A stretch of 64,000 nt of DNA from Imbricaverruca yamaguchii (taxonomy: Eukaryota; Arthropoda; Thecostraca; Neoverrucidae): assembly GCA_034440575.1 (NCBI GenBank), contig JAOTOL010001598.1:856501-920500 (forward strand). The letters are read 5' to 3'. The translations under genes and the position numbers were made by a program. Below the pieces are notes generated by a model that was not told the DNA's origin, made no database searches, and saw only the letters and a list, made by a program, of their open reading frames with translations. This document shows positions 34,221 to 46,984 of this stretch, in pieces. Each line of letters starts with the position of its first letter. Position 1 is the stretch's first letter.

Positions 34221-34385
34221 CGGATGCCAGCAGCGGCGCGGCCTCGTGGGCCGTGGCCAGCCTGACGAGCGGCACCCGGGCCGCAGGGGCTGCGCCGCGA
34301 CTGTCTCCGGCGGTCGGACGGCGTGACGTCACCTTCAACAGCATGTCCGGCAACATTGGCATGCACATGCGGGACGATGATGCGG
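34221..34385. other. GC-rich coding-like island between two arrays
   Basis: This unique block separates the 67-bp and 78-bp arrays. The plus frame reads DASSGAASW..., RRDVTFNSMSGNIGMHM, with an acceptor-like CACCTTCAACAG at 34,330-34,341. The minus frame has a good donor-like TTGAAG/GTGACG with phase 0 (peptide end MCMPMLPDMLLK). It could be one more exon of the minus-strand receptor gene, but strand and boundaries are unresolved. The 78-bp array is derived from its right edge. Confidence 0.3.
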
Positions 34386-34975
34386 CACAGGAGCGATCCG
34401 AGACAGTGTTGCCTACCAGCTACCGGGGCAACACTGACACGCACATGCGGGACAATACTGCGGCACAGGAGCGATCCGAGACAGTGTTGCCTACCAGCTA
34501 CCGGGGCAACACTGACACGCACATGCGGGACAATACTGCGGCACAGGAGCGATCGGAGACAGTGCTGCGCACCAGCTACCGGGGCAACACTGACACGCAC
34601 ATGCGGGACAATACTGCGGCACAGGAGCGATCGAGACAGTGCTGCGCACCAGACCGGGGCAACACTGACCGCGCGGAAATGCGGGACAATACTGCGGCAC
34701 AGGAGCGATCGGAGACAGTGCTGCGCACCAGCTACCGGGGCAACACTGACAAGCACATGCGGGACAATACTGCGGCACAGGAGCGATCCGAAACAGTGCT
34801 GCGCACCAGCTACCGGGGCAACACTGACACGCACATGCGGGACAATACTGCGGCACAGGAGCGATCGGAGACAGTGCTGCGCACCAGCTACCGGGGCAAC
34901 ACTGACACGCACATGCGGGACAATACTGCGGCACAGGAGCGATCCGAGACACTGTCGGCGACAAACGAGCTGGCC
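34386..34975. repeat. 78-bp minisatellite, about 7.5 copies
   Basis: The unit contains GATCCGAGACAGTGTTGCC (or GATCGGAGACAGTGCTGCG), ACCAGCTACCGGGGCAACAC, and CATGCGGGACAATACTGCGG. The left flank holds a diverged unit (NIGMHMRDDDAAQERSE versus NTDTHMRDNTAAQERSE in translation), showing where the array arose. 78 is a multiple of three, so both strands remain open. Confidence 0.95.
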
Positions 34976-35044
34976 AGAAGCACAGCGTTCGCTGGCACAT
35001 GCATGGGCGGGGTGATGTTTGATCATCATCCGGTGTCAACCTAA

Positions 35045-36385
35045 AATTAATCTGGGCACTGCGATAGTATGCACTTATGTTTAATGATGTAACATTACAA
35101 TTGGTGGTTACTAGATAATATTAAAGTAGCATTTTATAACTCCGTTTTCATCTGCCTCCATAATATGTTTACTTGAATACTAATTCGGTAGTGTCTTGAA
35201 GTTTGTTTTTTGATTTTTGGGTATGCTATGCACTCGAAACACTTTGAGCAGTTCCTTAAACTTACATTTTCTAATCTCCTTGAGTACCATAGGTATGGAA
35301 AAATCCAGACTGACACATTGCGTATCATTACCACGCCAGTAGCTGTGAAATCAACGTTAAGCACGCTGCCTGCAGCATTTTCTACACAGATTAGTCATTT
35401 CCGGTGTACTTGCACGCTCAGGGAAATTTTCGCCCAACAATTGCCCTCCAATACGAGCGACAAATATATCAAGGAACTCTGAGTTAGAAGAACCTGGAAT
35501 TAACTAAAATCGTAGTTATGCGCTAAACTATAGCTGCGGATGACACTATGCCACTGCTCAAGCAAAAAAGGAAAAAAGCCTCTGCCAGTACGGACCCTGC
35601 ATGAAAACACGGGAATAACTGCAAACTTCGGAATATCGAGAAGCATAGGACAGACTGGCAAGTATACGCACTCAGCATTTAAAACTGGATCACATGACCT
35701 GGAAAATGCGCAACATGAGGACCTGCTTTTGAAGCCATCAAACCGGTCAAAATATCTAGGGAATCGTCTCCTGATCGGTAGCGTTCAATTCAGTCACTTG
35801 CATTTTGTCCTTCAAGAAATGACCTGCTCCGGGAAGCGGAGGACCTATCGGAGGGACGGGAAGCGCAAGGAATCCACCCCCATCCTCAAACTGAGAGTTA
35901 TCAGCGGAGGACCTCAGGTGCGCGAGCTAAGCTTCGTTCGACGCTGCAGAACTGCATACTGGGTGAAAAGAAGAACGCAAGTATTGCATTGCGTGCATGC
36001 ACGGAAAACATCTATGCTGCAACCTGAGTCGGAAAGTTGCTCAGGAGGTTGTTCCTCGTGCAATCAGATTACTTCCTAGCCATGGGTAGTATATCAGCGG
36101 AAACACTCTCTTGTGAACTCCGTCTACTAGTCTGCTATTCTGCCATTGCCGAGGTGCGCAGTGCCGTCTGATCACAGACCAGCTTTGGCCACGGGCGGAG
36201 AGCGAAATGCCAACCAGATAGCTCCTCATTTCACGTTTCACGTGGGGCTTAGCGGTACCGGCACCTCATTGGCTGCCGAGAATCCTGGCCGTCGATCAGT
36301 TCGTTGTATGCAGATTCGCTACGTGTGCATCCGGGTTTAAATGCGTTGAATGCGCAGCGCTATATCAGTAGCAGTTCCAGCGACA
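35045..36385. other. Gene-free stretch
   Basis: A 179-codon plus frame at 35,540-36,076 has no recognisable domain and ordinary AT-ending codons, so I do not call it a gene. Confidence 0.45.
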
Positions 36386-36394
36386 AGGTGTCCG

Positions 36395-38182
36395 CACACC
36401 CGTGACACTCCACAGACCCGTGACGCGCTCCACACACCCGTGACGCTCCACACACCCGTGACGCTCCACACACCCGTGACGCGCTCCACACACCCGTGAC
36501 GCTCCACACACCCGTGACGCGCTCCACACACCCGTGACGCTCCACACACCCGTGACGCTCCACACACCCGTGACGCTCCACACACCCGTGACACTCCACA
36601 CACCCGTGACGCTCCACACACCCGTGACGCGCTCCACACACCCGTGACACTCCGTGACACCACACCCGTGTACACCCGTGCCCACACACCCGTGACACTC
36701 CACAGACCCGTGACACTCCACACACCCGTGACGCGCTCCACACACCCGTGACGCTCCACACACCCGTGACACTCCACACACCCGTGACGCTCCACACACC
36801 CGTGACGCTCCACACACCCGTGACGCGCTCCACACACCCGTGACACTCCACACACCCGTGACGCGCTCCACACACCCGTGACGCTCCACACACCCGTGAC
36901 GCGCTCCACACACCCGTGACGCGCTCCACACACCCGTGACACTCCACACACCCGTGACACTCCACACACCCGTGACGCTCCACACACCCGTGACGCTCCA
37001 CACACCCGTGACACGCCCACACACACCCGTGACACGCTCCACACACCCGTGACACGCTCCACACACCCGTGACACGCTCCACACACCCGTGACGCTCCAC
37101 ACACCCGTGACACGCTCCACACACCCGTGACACTCCACACACCCGTGACGCGCTCCACACACCCGTGACACTCCACACACCCGTGACGCCGGCGCTCCAC
37201 ACACCCGTGACCCTCCACACACCCGTGACGCTCCACACACCCGTGACGCGCTCCACACACCCGTGACGCTCCACACACCCGTGACGCGCTCACACACACC
37301 CGTGCTCCACACACCCGTGACACTCCACACACCCGTGACGCGCTCCACACACCCGTGACGCGCTCCACACACCCGTGACACTCCACACACCCGTGACGCT
37401 CCACACACCCGTGACGCTCCACACACCCGTGACGCTCCACACACCCGTGACACTCCACACACCCGTGACGCGCTCCACACACCCGTGACGCGCTCCAACA
37501 CCCGTGACACTCCACACACCCACACACCCGTGACGCTCCACACACCACACCCGTGACGCGCTCCACACACCCGTGACACTCCACACACCCGTGACGCGCT
37601 CCACACACCCGTGACACGCCCACACACCCGTGACGCCACACACGCTCCACACACCCGTGGCTCCACACACCCGTGACACTCCACACACCCGTGACACACC
37701 CGTGACGCCTCCACACACCCGTGACGCGCTCCACACACCCGTGACGCTCCACACACCGTGGCTCCACACACCCGTGACACTCCACACACCCGTGACGCTC
37801 CACACACCCGTGACACTCCACACACCCGTGACACGCCCACACACCCGTGACACTCCACACACCCGTGACGTGACGCTCCACACACCCGTGACACTCCACA
37901 CACCCGTGACACGCTCCACACACCCGTGACGCGCTCCACACACCCGTGACACTCCACACACCCGTGACGCGCTCCACACACCCGTGACGCTCCACACACC
38001 CGTGACACTCCACACACCCGTGACGCGCTCCACACACCCGTGACACTCCACACACCCGTGACACGCTCCACACACCCGTGACACTCCACACACCCGTGAC
38101 GCTCCACACACCCGTGACACTCCACACACCCGTGACGCCCCACAACATACCCGTGACGCTCCACACACCCGTGACGCTCCAT
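36395..38182. repeat. 15-18 bp CACACACCCGTGACGCTC minisatellite, about 100 copies
   Basis: The units alternate among CACACACCCGTGACGCTC, CACACACCCGTGACACTC and forms with GACGCGCTC. Length variants of 15-20 bp are mixed, so no single frame is stable, though the minus strand contains open frames up to 645 codons of periodic peptide (CHGCVERHGCVE). The array lies in the putative receptor intron. Confidence 0.97.
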
Positions 38183-38189
38183 TCCAACG

Positions 38190-39300
38190 GCGCATCCACC
38201 GGGTGTAGAACATCCATTCAGGCCATGGAATTTGGATTGTAGTGTGAAGGATGAAGAATGAAAAACATCGGGTTTTGAATTACGACTCTGATTGTAGAAC
38301 ATTTTCCATTTAATTTTAAATAAGATGGCAAGTATTAAGCTATGTATTTAACAGATGCATTGCTTTTTAAATTTTTATGTTAGCTATGGGAGAATACCAA
38401 CACAGCAATAATTACTTTCTGAGGAAAGGGTAATTCTTGCATGCATTGTCATTTTACAAAGTATGAACCGCATACAACACAAAAACCAACTGGGTTCCTT
38501 CGTTTAATTCACACTCCATTGCTTGATGTCTGGCGTTAAACAATGTTTTTTTTTTATAATGCATTTCACAATCTTGCTTTTGAATGCTGTATATTATGGA
38601 TACGCTTGAGCTATTTATCAACTGCTTGGGTCATCAGCATATTTCAACAATTAGCATATTGGATGTCGTGTAAATATTGAAGATTTTATCAAAATTATAT
38701 TACAAAAAAAACCTAACTGGAAGTTGAAGTGGTCCTGACAAGTTACATGATTATGATCATCAAGCTCTTTCAAATGTTAATACTGAACAAACAAATACAA
38801 TCACAATCACCGACCGATCGGCTAAAAGACCGGAGCGTGTCCCGAAGACCGGTCAAAAAGATCGCTGGTTCTCGGCGGACTTTTGGATCGGGCTTTCGGT
38901 CTGCACATTTTCCACCTCTAATCGCGACTGTTGGCTGCTAGACGTACACATACATCCTGTTTCAACTTACACAGGTGCTTCGCAAATATGCCACTGTCGT
39001 GGCCAACCTCGCTCTGCCTTTTGTACCGCGCTACTGGCCTCATTTTCTCTCCTACGAACGATATTTGACACACACGAGCGCATTACGCCCATTACCGTGC
39101 CCGCTGCCTTTGTCGACGCCTTTGACCTCACGAATCGACTTTTGCGAGACTTACCACCTCACTTATCTTATCACTTATCACTGCACTTTTGATTGCTCTC
39201 CCGCTGTTTGCGTACCTCCTACTTTCCGTAATACACGTGTCACGCTATATCCTAGCTGCCCCTGAGGTATCTGCCAGTCTACACACCTGCTCGTCCGAGT
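38190..39300. other. Gene-free AT-rich stretch
   Basis: No gene recognised. Confidence 0.45.
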
Positions 39301-39304
39301 CACG

Positions 39305-39775
39305 ATCCCACTGGTGGCGGGACTCGTCCCATCCCGACCCGACTGGTGGCGGGACTCCTCCCCTCCCGATCCGACTGGTGACGGGACTCCTCCCTTCCCG
39401 ATCCGACTGGTGGCGGGACTCCTCCCATCCCGACCCGACTGGTGGCGGGACTCTTCCCCTCCAGATCTGACTGTTGACGGGACTCCTCCCCTCCCGGTCT
39501 GATCGGCGGCGGGACTCCCCTCCCGATCCGACTGTTGACGGGACTCCTCTCCCGATCCGACTGGTGGCGGGACTCCTCCCCTCCCGATCCGACTGGTGGC
39601 GGGACTCCTACCCTCCCGATCCGACTGGTGGCGGGACTCCTCCCCTCCCGATCCGACTGGTGGCGGGACTCCTCCCCTCCCGATCCGACTGGTGGCGGGA
39701 CTCCTCCCCTCCCGATCCGACTGTTGACGGGACTCCTCCCCTCCCGGTCCGACCGGCGGCGGGACTCCTCTCCAC
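39305..39775. repeat. 32-bp minisatellite, about 14 copies
   Basis: The unit is CTGGTGGCGGGACTCCTCCC followed by CTCCCGATCCGA. Units with CTGTTGACGG replace it at intervals. It begins about 100 bp inside the intron that follows the proline-rich exon at 39,873. Confidence 0.96.
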
Positions 39776-39872
39776 CCTATCCCACACCTTCCGTGCTTAC
39801 GCTGCTCCGATCCGCCAGTTAGCCGCCGCGACAGGGTCTCGAAGGTATTCCCACCCCCTCCCCACCACCTAC

Positions 39873-40051
39873 CGTGTTCCGCTGCCCCGGGCAGTGCCGT
39901 GACTGCCGCGGAAGGGTCTCGAAGTTCCGCTCCGCCGGCTGCGGGAAGTCGCCGAAGCTGGCTGGCGGTGGCGGGAAGCTGGCTGGTGGCGGCGGGAAGC
40001 GACTGTTCCGCAGTCTCTCAAGCATGTGCTTCTCCTCGGGGTCCATGTATT
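39873..40051 (-). CDS. Cytoplasmic exon with two FPPPP motifs, receptor gene
   Basis: On the minus strand a strong acceptor (GTGTTCTTGCACAG) is followed by 179 nt (phase 1 start, phase 0 end) to the donor ACACG/GTAGGTGG. The peptide starts YMDPEEKHMLERLRN, continues with RFPPPPASFPPPPASF, then GDFPQPAERNFETLPRQSRH and CPGQRNT. FPPPP is the core ligand of EVH1 domains (Ena/VASP, Homer), and PxxP-like stretches could bind SH3 domains; two copies lie eight residues apart. Codons are strongly G/C-ending. Position on the strand after a transmembrane exon and before an exon with a stop suggests a receptor tail that contacts the actin machinery. Its phase-1 start does not fit the phase-0 end chosen for the TM exon, so an exon may be missing or the TM donor differs (one alternative, GATG/GTCGCA near 59,121, would restore phase but is a poor site). 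Confidence 0.7.
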
Positions 40052-40185
40052 CTGTGCAAGAACACCGGTTCAGATATCAGACCATGGGGCAACCATGGAG
40101 ACCATGGGGTGTTTAGGGTTCCGCTCTGCGTGCTTTTGGGAGGGCACTCCACCCACAATATTGGCTTTGCCTTTCAAATAATTTC

Positions 40186-40229
40186 AACTTCTAAACATGG
40201 GACCAAATATAGTCCCATGTTTAGAAGTT
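40186..40229. repeat. 18-bp perfect inverted repeat, 8-nt loop
   Basis: Arms AACTTCTAAACATGGGAC (40,186-40,203) and GTCCCATGTTTAGAAGTT (40,212-40,229) are perfectly complementary with loop CAAATATA. A partial third copy (AGAAGTCACCAGATATAGTCCC) follows. Confidence 0.97.
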
Positions 40230-41004
40230 AGAAGTCACCAGATATAGTCCCAAATAATCCACAATCTATATTGGTCCACCCATTGCTTTCGTGTGTTGTG
40301 TCCTCCACTAGTTTTCAGAAACCTACATCTGTCATGGGTATTGTACAGTAAGAAGGCACCTTGGCCTTGCTACCTCTATTTTTGCGTTAAGGTAGCAACG
40401 ACATGGTTATTTATTCCATGTGCATTATTTTGACAGGCTAATAATCTAATAAACAGGGGTCAGGGAATGACCGCAATAGTACCCATGATGACCGAATTAT
40501 AGTGGAAAATGAGATTTCCACATTTCGCTCAAGTCGGAACACAATTTACCGTTGCCTGATTAAAAAATGTAATGTCCCCGGACTATTCCAAATCAGCGTT
40601 TTTCAGAATCGTGCTTTCTTTATTTCCGCTCCACTCGGTCGTTTCTCGACAACGCTTGGTCCCCGAGGTAGTTGGCTGAACCCACTTTTGGAGACAGAGC
40701 ATTACCCAACGATTTGATACCAACAGGCACAAGCAAATGTATCATGAATGGCTGGTATAATCCCTGCGTGGAGAATCTGTTGGTATTATTCATGCCATTA
40801 TCTGCTTATCAAACGACTATTGCAATGCTTCTGGAGGGAACTACCCAAGATACCTTTACTAGAAGGTAGATCGAACTTTTTCTTCAAACCCGCACTACGT
40901 CATCCGAAGTTTTTTTTACTATGGTAGTAATATGGTTGCAGAAGATTTTCGCAAATCATGCGCACTTTTTACTTTTATTTTGAGCACCTAAGAGAGAAGC
41001 CACT

Positions 41005-41036
41005 AAGACATTTGTCTTTGAGAAGACAAATGTCTT
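41005..41036. repeat. 14-bp perfect inverted repeat, 4-nt loop
   Basis: AAGACATTTGTCTT (41,005-41,018), loop TGAG, AAGACAAATGTCTT (41,023-41,036). Each arm is itself nearly palindromic. Confidence 0.97.
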
Positions 41037-43199
41037 CTGCTAATCAGGTGAGTTATTATCTTGCTCTGTTCTTTCCAGTGAGTATTTGTTCTGGCCTTTT
41101 TTTGTCGTGCATAGGCAATGTTGGACGTATTCATTGTGATCCTAGATATGGAGAGGAGTATTTTGTGGTCATCCAGTATGGAGGGTATCTTTTTTCAAAT
41201 ATGATGCATCATAACTCGGTTCGCACCCATTCCTGTGAATCTTGAGTATATTTACTTGATCACAGTAGTTCATTGCCAAATATTACCAACTTAAGACATC
41301 CATCCTCAGGTGAGGAAAATAAATAATTTTCTGGGGAGGATTATGTTGTTCATTTAGAAAATCCATGAGCAGCCTATTTTTCTAAACATGTGCCTACCTA
41401 CATTCACATACAGCAGTTGTGGAAAACAGCTTTTTCCTAGGCAAGTTAGACCCAGAACCAAGCACAGCACTGCATTCTTGCTTGATAAATTGTAAGTGGA
41501 TTATTAATGATGCATGCATGCTTAAACATTGATGTACAATACCATTGTTATTCCAGAAATACCTTCCTGAAACATTTCATGAGTTGCAGTCTCATTACCA
41601 AGAGTATGAATTCAACATCCAGATATAATGTTGGGATGTAACACATCTCTGTTTCAGGTGTCATGCCTTACTATGCAGTACATCTGCATAGAAGTGGAAC
41701 TGAGGCAAGCAAATTAAATAAAGAAGAAATTTGATTACACTATTTTGATCAGGATACTCCTTAAGCAAAATGTGTTAGCACACAATAAAACATGTTTCTG
41801 AAATGCTGGATGTTGGGGAACCAAGAGCATTTCCAAGAAGTTGACAACAAAAGGAACCTAAAAAAGAACTGCCTAGATCTGTCTCTTTGCAGAGAAGCAT
41901 GTATCTCCTACAATCCTGCAAGCTGTTCCTACCATAATATTAACACAAGCCAAAACCCTTGGTAATCCTGAAACTTCATGATATGATTGCTGTTTATGCC
42001 ATTTGTGAGATAACTTTGTTTTGTTTTGCCTGCTTTGTTGTTTTCCAAGCCATGTCATGCCATGCCATGCCATGCCATGTTTGCCATGTTTTTTCCTCTA
42101 CCAAAGAAAAAGATGGAAAGGTCTGGTTAGGTTAATGTTCTTGTATTTCACGTTTTTGATGTTTTTCTCTAAGAAAATAGATTAGGCTGCATAATTTTAG
42201 GTTATGTTACCTTGAAATTTCTAAAGCCTGAACTAATTAGTTCTTAGATATGACTTGTTTAAAAGCTTCCTTTGTTATTATTTTGCTTTTCAACCAAGAT
42301 TAAGCTTATGCAGTGTAAATGCATTAGTCAATTATATTTGTTGTGTTAATAAGTATGCATTCAAGCATCTTTATCAAAACCTTGTTTGTGACAAAAAATA
42401 CCAAATTGTGTGCTTGTTGGCATCAAAGTGCATTCTTATTGAAAAGTAATTGCAATTATGATACAACCCTCATGTCAACCATTTACCAGTAAGTTATAGT
42501 TGCAATTAGTTAAGGTCAGACTTCAGAAAACTGGATTATTTCGATCAGATTTGCTGACTGGAATGGTGGACATATCAGCCACATTTTTACAGATACCTAA
42601 TATTTGTCTAATCAATACAGACATAACAACATATTTATTTACCTAATCGGCATATAAATTAGGTCCATTTACACCTTAACAAGTGTTTCCTCCTATTGAT
42701 GAAGACAATGTGGGCTGGATATAAAATACAATATTTATGTACATTTTCTTTGTTCTATTTGAAAAATTAGTCAGGAATAAGAGTGTATGCCTTATTGCTG
42801 AGAATAGCATTCTCGTCATATAAACACATGCAATCTTTATTGATGCAACACAAGGACAGGGCTAAAAAATCGTATCGTTCTGTCGTCGTGGACGACAACC
42901 ACGAACGGGGACTTTTGGCGACCACATTTCCATATCATTATAAATATTATATGTGAAATCATATAAATGGTGCCTACTATACATAAAATTGACTACGTCA
43001 CGATATCAGTGTCAAGGTACGCAGGAGTGAAACGAATCGGGTTGGACCAGGACTGGAAATGTTACTCCGTGCAGACCTCTAGAAATGTTATACCGTGCAG
43101 ACCTCTACCACCCACCGCCACGCTACCATTTCTTCATTCCTATCGTACGCTTTTGGGTTTCTAGTATCTAGTATCTAGTACACTCAGCGGCAAAAAAAA

Positions 43200-43420
43200 T
43201 GACTCAACGGCAACAAAGTATCGTCGAGACAACCATTCCATCGTTCAGACGACCGCCGACGATAAAATTGTCTCCCGTTTAGCACAGAGCCAATGGCATG
43301 CCTTCTGGTCGCCGGTGATTGTCTTCGTCCCGGTACCACTCGATGGCAGCGTTACGAAAGTACCCAACTATGGTATATTCAGCGGCTTTGGAGGCAAGCG
43401 ACTAGACCACGGGTACTAAA
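43200..43420 (-). repeat. Possible tRNA-like SINE head
   Basis: Read on the minus strand from 43,420, GTACCCGTGGTCTAGTCGCT holds an A-box-like TGGTCTAGTCG, and a weak B-box-like GTTGGGTACTTT follows. The body contains TGCTAAACGGGAGACAAT. It is a weak match; no target duplication was found. Confidence 0.25.
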
Positions 43421-43889
43421 ACAACACTACACCTAAGTTAAGCAATTAATAATTTATAACATTAGCTGATTTTTCAAAACAATTTCAATTTTAATCCTTT
43501 TTTTTCATATGGGATGTATGATAATATTTTTAATTTCATTAACATCGTTGGAAAGAATCTAGAAGAATATCATTATTTTACGCGCATTCCCTCGCTTTCA
43601 AATCCGTCCATTTCCCTTTTAAACGCGACGATGTGCATGGAAGAGTGAAATAGGGAATTGATCACTGTTCTTTATAATTGAGTGGTGAATGAGTGGGGCA
43701 AGATAAAACTACCAAGTTCGAATTATCTGGACTGTTAATGAAACGATTTTTTTCTTCATTTTCTGACTTATATGAGGCCAAATGAAGTGGTTCGGTCTTA
43801 AACAGACTCCAGAAACAAACTATTCAGGGCCAGGGCGTAAGGGTGACAAAGATAGTAAGGTCATAAAGACATAAAGACATAAAAGATTA

Positions 43890-46800
43890 GTGCAACTCTG
43901 AGCCACAAGGGCCCTTCTTGGTTGCACTCTGTACACTGAACCAGTTGCCGACCAAATCTGCCAATCAGCCCTCCACTGTAATACTGAAAAGCAAGCCCTC
44001 TATTCTTATAATGATTGTCTATGCTGTTTTTAAAGATGTTCAATGTGCTGCTACTGACGATGTTTTCTGGCAGCTGGTTCCAGTGTTCCACTACCCTGTT
44101 GGTGAAGAAAGTTTGCCTTAACCTTGTTCTGCTGTGGTTAATTTTAATTTTGAATTTATGACCTCTAATTGCATCATTTCTGTTAAATTCAAACATTTCC
44201 CCAAGGTATCCCCTCTCCAGACCATTGACAAATTTAAAGACCTCGATGAGATCTCCTCTCAGCCTTCTATATCTAAGTGAAAACATATTCAATTTCTTCA
44301 ATCTTTCCTCATATGCCAGGTTGCTTATGCCATTAACCATTTTTGTAGCCCTCTTTTGTACTCTCTCTAAAAGCCAACAATCTTTTTCATAGCTAGGAGA
44401 CCAAGCTTGGATGCAGTATTCCAAATGTGGCCTGACGTATGCACAGTGAAGCTTCCTGATCACTTCCTCACTTCTGTATGATACATTCCTATTTATTGCC
44501 CCGAGCATTCTCAGTGCCTTCTTCCTGGCTTCCTTGGTCTGTTCTGATGCCCCCAGTTTTGTGTTTAGAATAACACCTAAATCCTTCTCCTGTTGAGTCA
44601 CTGATAGCACTTGGCCACCCATCAAGTATGGAGCCTTCATATGCTGCTTACCTACATGCATGATTTTGCACTTATCAAAGTTAAATTTCATTTGCCATTC
44701 TTCGGACCACTTCACAAGTTCGTCTAAGTCTTTTTGCAGCGAGATATGCTCATCCTAACCTGTTATTGCCCTAAAGACCTTCAAATCATCTGCAAATTTC
44801 AAAACTTTACTGCTTAGGCCACTTTCAATGTTATTTACAAATATAATGAACAGTAATGGCCCTAGTACTGACCCCTGGGGGACTCCACTAAGAACATTTT
44901 GCCATGATGACTTTGTACCATTTAGCATCACTCTTTGCTGTCTATCTGAAAGCCACAACTCTATCCATTTTAAGATGCTACCTGCAATACCATGGGACTG
45001 AAGCTGTATCATTAACCGTTTATGGGGTACCTTGTCAAAGGCCTTACTAAAGTCAAGATATGCTACATCAACCTGATTTCCCTGATCAAATTGTTCTGTG
45101 GCGAAGTTCAAAAAGTCCAAGAGGTTTGTGAGACACGATCGTCCTTTTCTAAATCCATGTTGAGTATCTTGAATCAATCTGCTACCTTCCAGATAACTAA
45201 CTATTTTATCCTTGATAATTGATTCGAGTACCTTGCAGACTAGGGATGTGAGACTTATTGGCCTATAGTTTTCAACTTTCCCTCTTTCTCCTTTCTTGAA
45301 AATAGGAACTACATTTGCCCTTTTCCAATCGGTTGGAATTTCATTATGTGAAACTGATCTACAAAATATTATACTAAGTGGAAATGCCAGTTCCTTTTCA
45401 GTTTCCCGCAACACCCTAGCATAAATATCATCAGGTCCTGCTGCCTTATTTGGCTTTATTTTCCTGATATGATTGTAAACAACATCACTACCAATGAAAT
45501 CAACATCATTTGTCAGATCCCATGTAACTGAACTATGGTGTACGGTCGGCAGATTGGTCATATCTTCCAATGTAAACACTGATTTGAACTGCTTGCTCAG
45601 CTCCTCAACCATCTCACTATCCTCACCCAATGTAGTCCCGTTTACTTCCAGTGGACCAATTGTGTTAGAAACTTTACTCAGCTTGTAGAAACTAAAGAAC
45701 TTTTTACTGTCCCCATTACAGTTTCTAGCTAAATCCAGTTCCTTTGCTCGCTTTGCTGCTCTGGTTTTTTGCTTCACAGTGTCTCTAGCTTTTCGATACG
45801 CCTTTAGATTAATGACATTTGAGGCTTCTTTAAAAACTCTAAATGCAGTTTTCTTAGCCTTAATTGCTTTTATCACGTCTGGTGTAAGCCATGCTGGCTT
45901 TCCTACCCTTCTTTTGCGTCTTTGCTTTTGGGGACATGTCTAATCTGAGTTTCCTTTAAGTAAGATTTGAACTTTTCCACATTTCACAGGCATTTAAATT
46001 GGAGAATTCTTCTTCCCATCTGATGGCACTTAAAGCCGCTCTCATGCCGTTAAAGTCTGCTCTGTTGAAATTTGGAACCTTTACCAAATTATCCTTGATA
46101 ATTTCCCCTACATGTGCCTTGAATCTAACTATGTTATGGTCACTTTTTCCCAGAGTTTCGCCTACAGTCAAGTCTTGAACCAAGTCACTTAAATCCGAGA
46201 ATACAAGGTCCAAGAATGAACCATGCCTGGTAGGTTCCGATACAAACTGGTGTAAGAACAGGTCCTCTTCAAGGCATTTCCTGAACATTTTGCATGATGG
46301 GGAGCCAACACCAGCATTTTCATAACCTTTTAGATTAAAGTCACCGAGAATAAGGCACTTCCTCTTAAAGTTTCTACTGATTTCCTCACAAATCACCTTG
46401 TCAAGCTCCAGTTGCTGAGAATGTGGCAGGGTTCCTGATCGGTAGAAAGCTCCTATCCTAAGAGTATTGCTGTTGCCTTTTCCCACAGTGACATCAAGCC
46501 AAATGGACTCCACAGACACATTTTTATCCCCACCTGCTACTTTTTGAGAACTGAATAAGCTATTCACATAGAGCATTACACCACCCCCTTTCATTGCTGG
46601 ACCCCTATTGCACGAAAACATATTGTATCCCTGGATCTCATAGTCCTGTAAGTTATCTCCAAAATACCCTTCACTGACCCATGCCTCCGTAATGCAAACA
46701 AAATCCGGTTCCTCCTCAGCAACATAACACTTGAACTCATCAAATTTGGAACGGATACTCTGAGCATTAAACATCATACACTTAACAAATGCTCCATAAC

Positions 46801-46984
46801 CACCTTTGGCTTTTTCATATTGAGGAGTTCTTTTATCACTAGATGAACTATAACTCTGTCCCCTTGAGTTGCTGCTGTCCCTATTTGCAGACTTTGAGGT
46901 TCTATTGCCTTGGCTGACACTATTGGAATATTCCTGAGTTGGCAATGCAATTTCATCCCTCCCCACCCCATTTCCTAGTTTCCC
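43890..46984 (-). pseudogene. CR1 A ORF2 (endonuclease-reverse transcriptase), disrupted
   Basis: ORF2 is in the -1 frame relative to ORF1. The endonuclease part shows NAQS, CITEAW, GGGVMLYV, FYRSG, LGDFN, LDLVFSD and SDHN, the usual APE-type motifs. The reverse transcriptase shows YLDFSKAFDKVPH, SGVPQGSVLGPLLF and KFADD (the catalytic pair DD). The C-terminal part has the CR1-type AYVRPHLEYC.QAWSP and WNQLP blocks. Frame breaks occur between 45,956 and 45,876, and a stop TAG lies at 44,757-44,755 in frame with what follows. The first in-frame AUG is just before the NAQS block, so an AUG start is also possible here. Function in life: nicks target DNA and primes cDNA synthesis for the element. 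Confidence 0.93.

Larger units (their letters stand above)
40230..43855. other. AT-rich intronic stretch, no gene
   Basis: Short open frames only. Contains the 14-bp hairpin at 41,005 and a small CATGC-type pentamer repeat at about 42,050-42,080. It lies within the putative receptor intron between the TM and proline-rich exons. Confidence 0.5.

Noticed and set aside
35540..36079. 179-codon plus frame
   Set aside because: No domain, AT-ending codons, no splice context; length alone is not enough at this base composition.
36337..38302. Open frames of 626 and 645 codons on the minus strand
   Set aside because: They arise from the CACACACCCGTGACGCTC array; unit length varies and the peptides are pure repeats.
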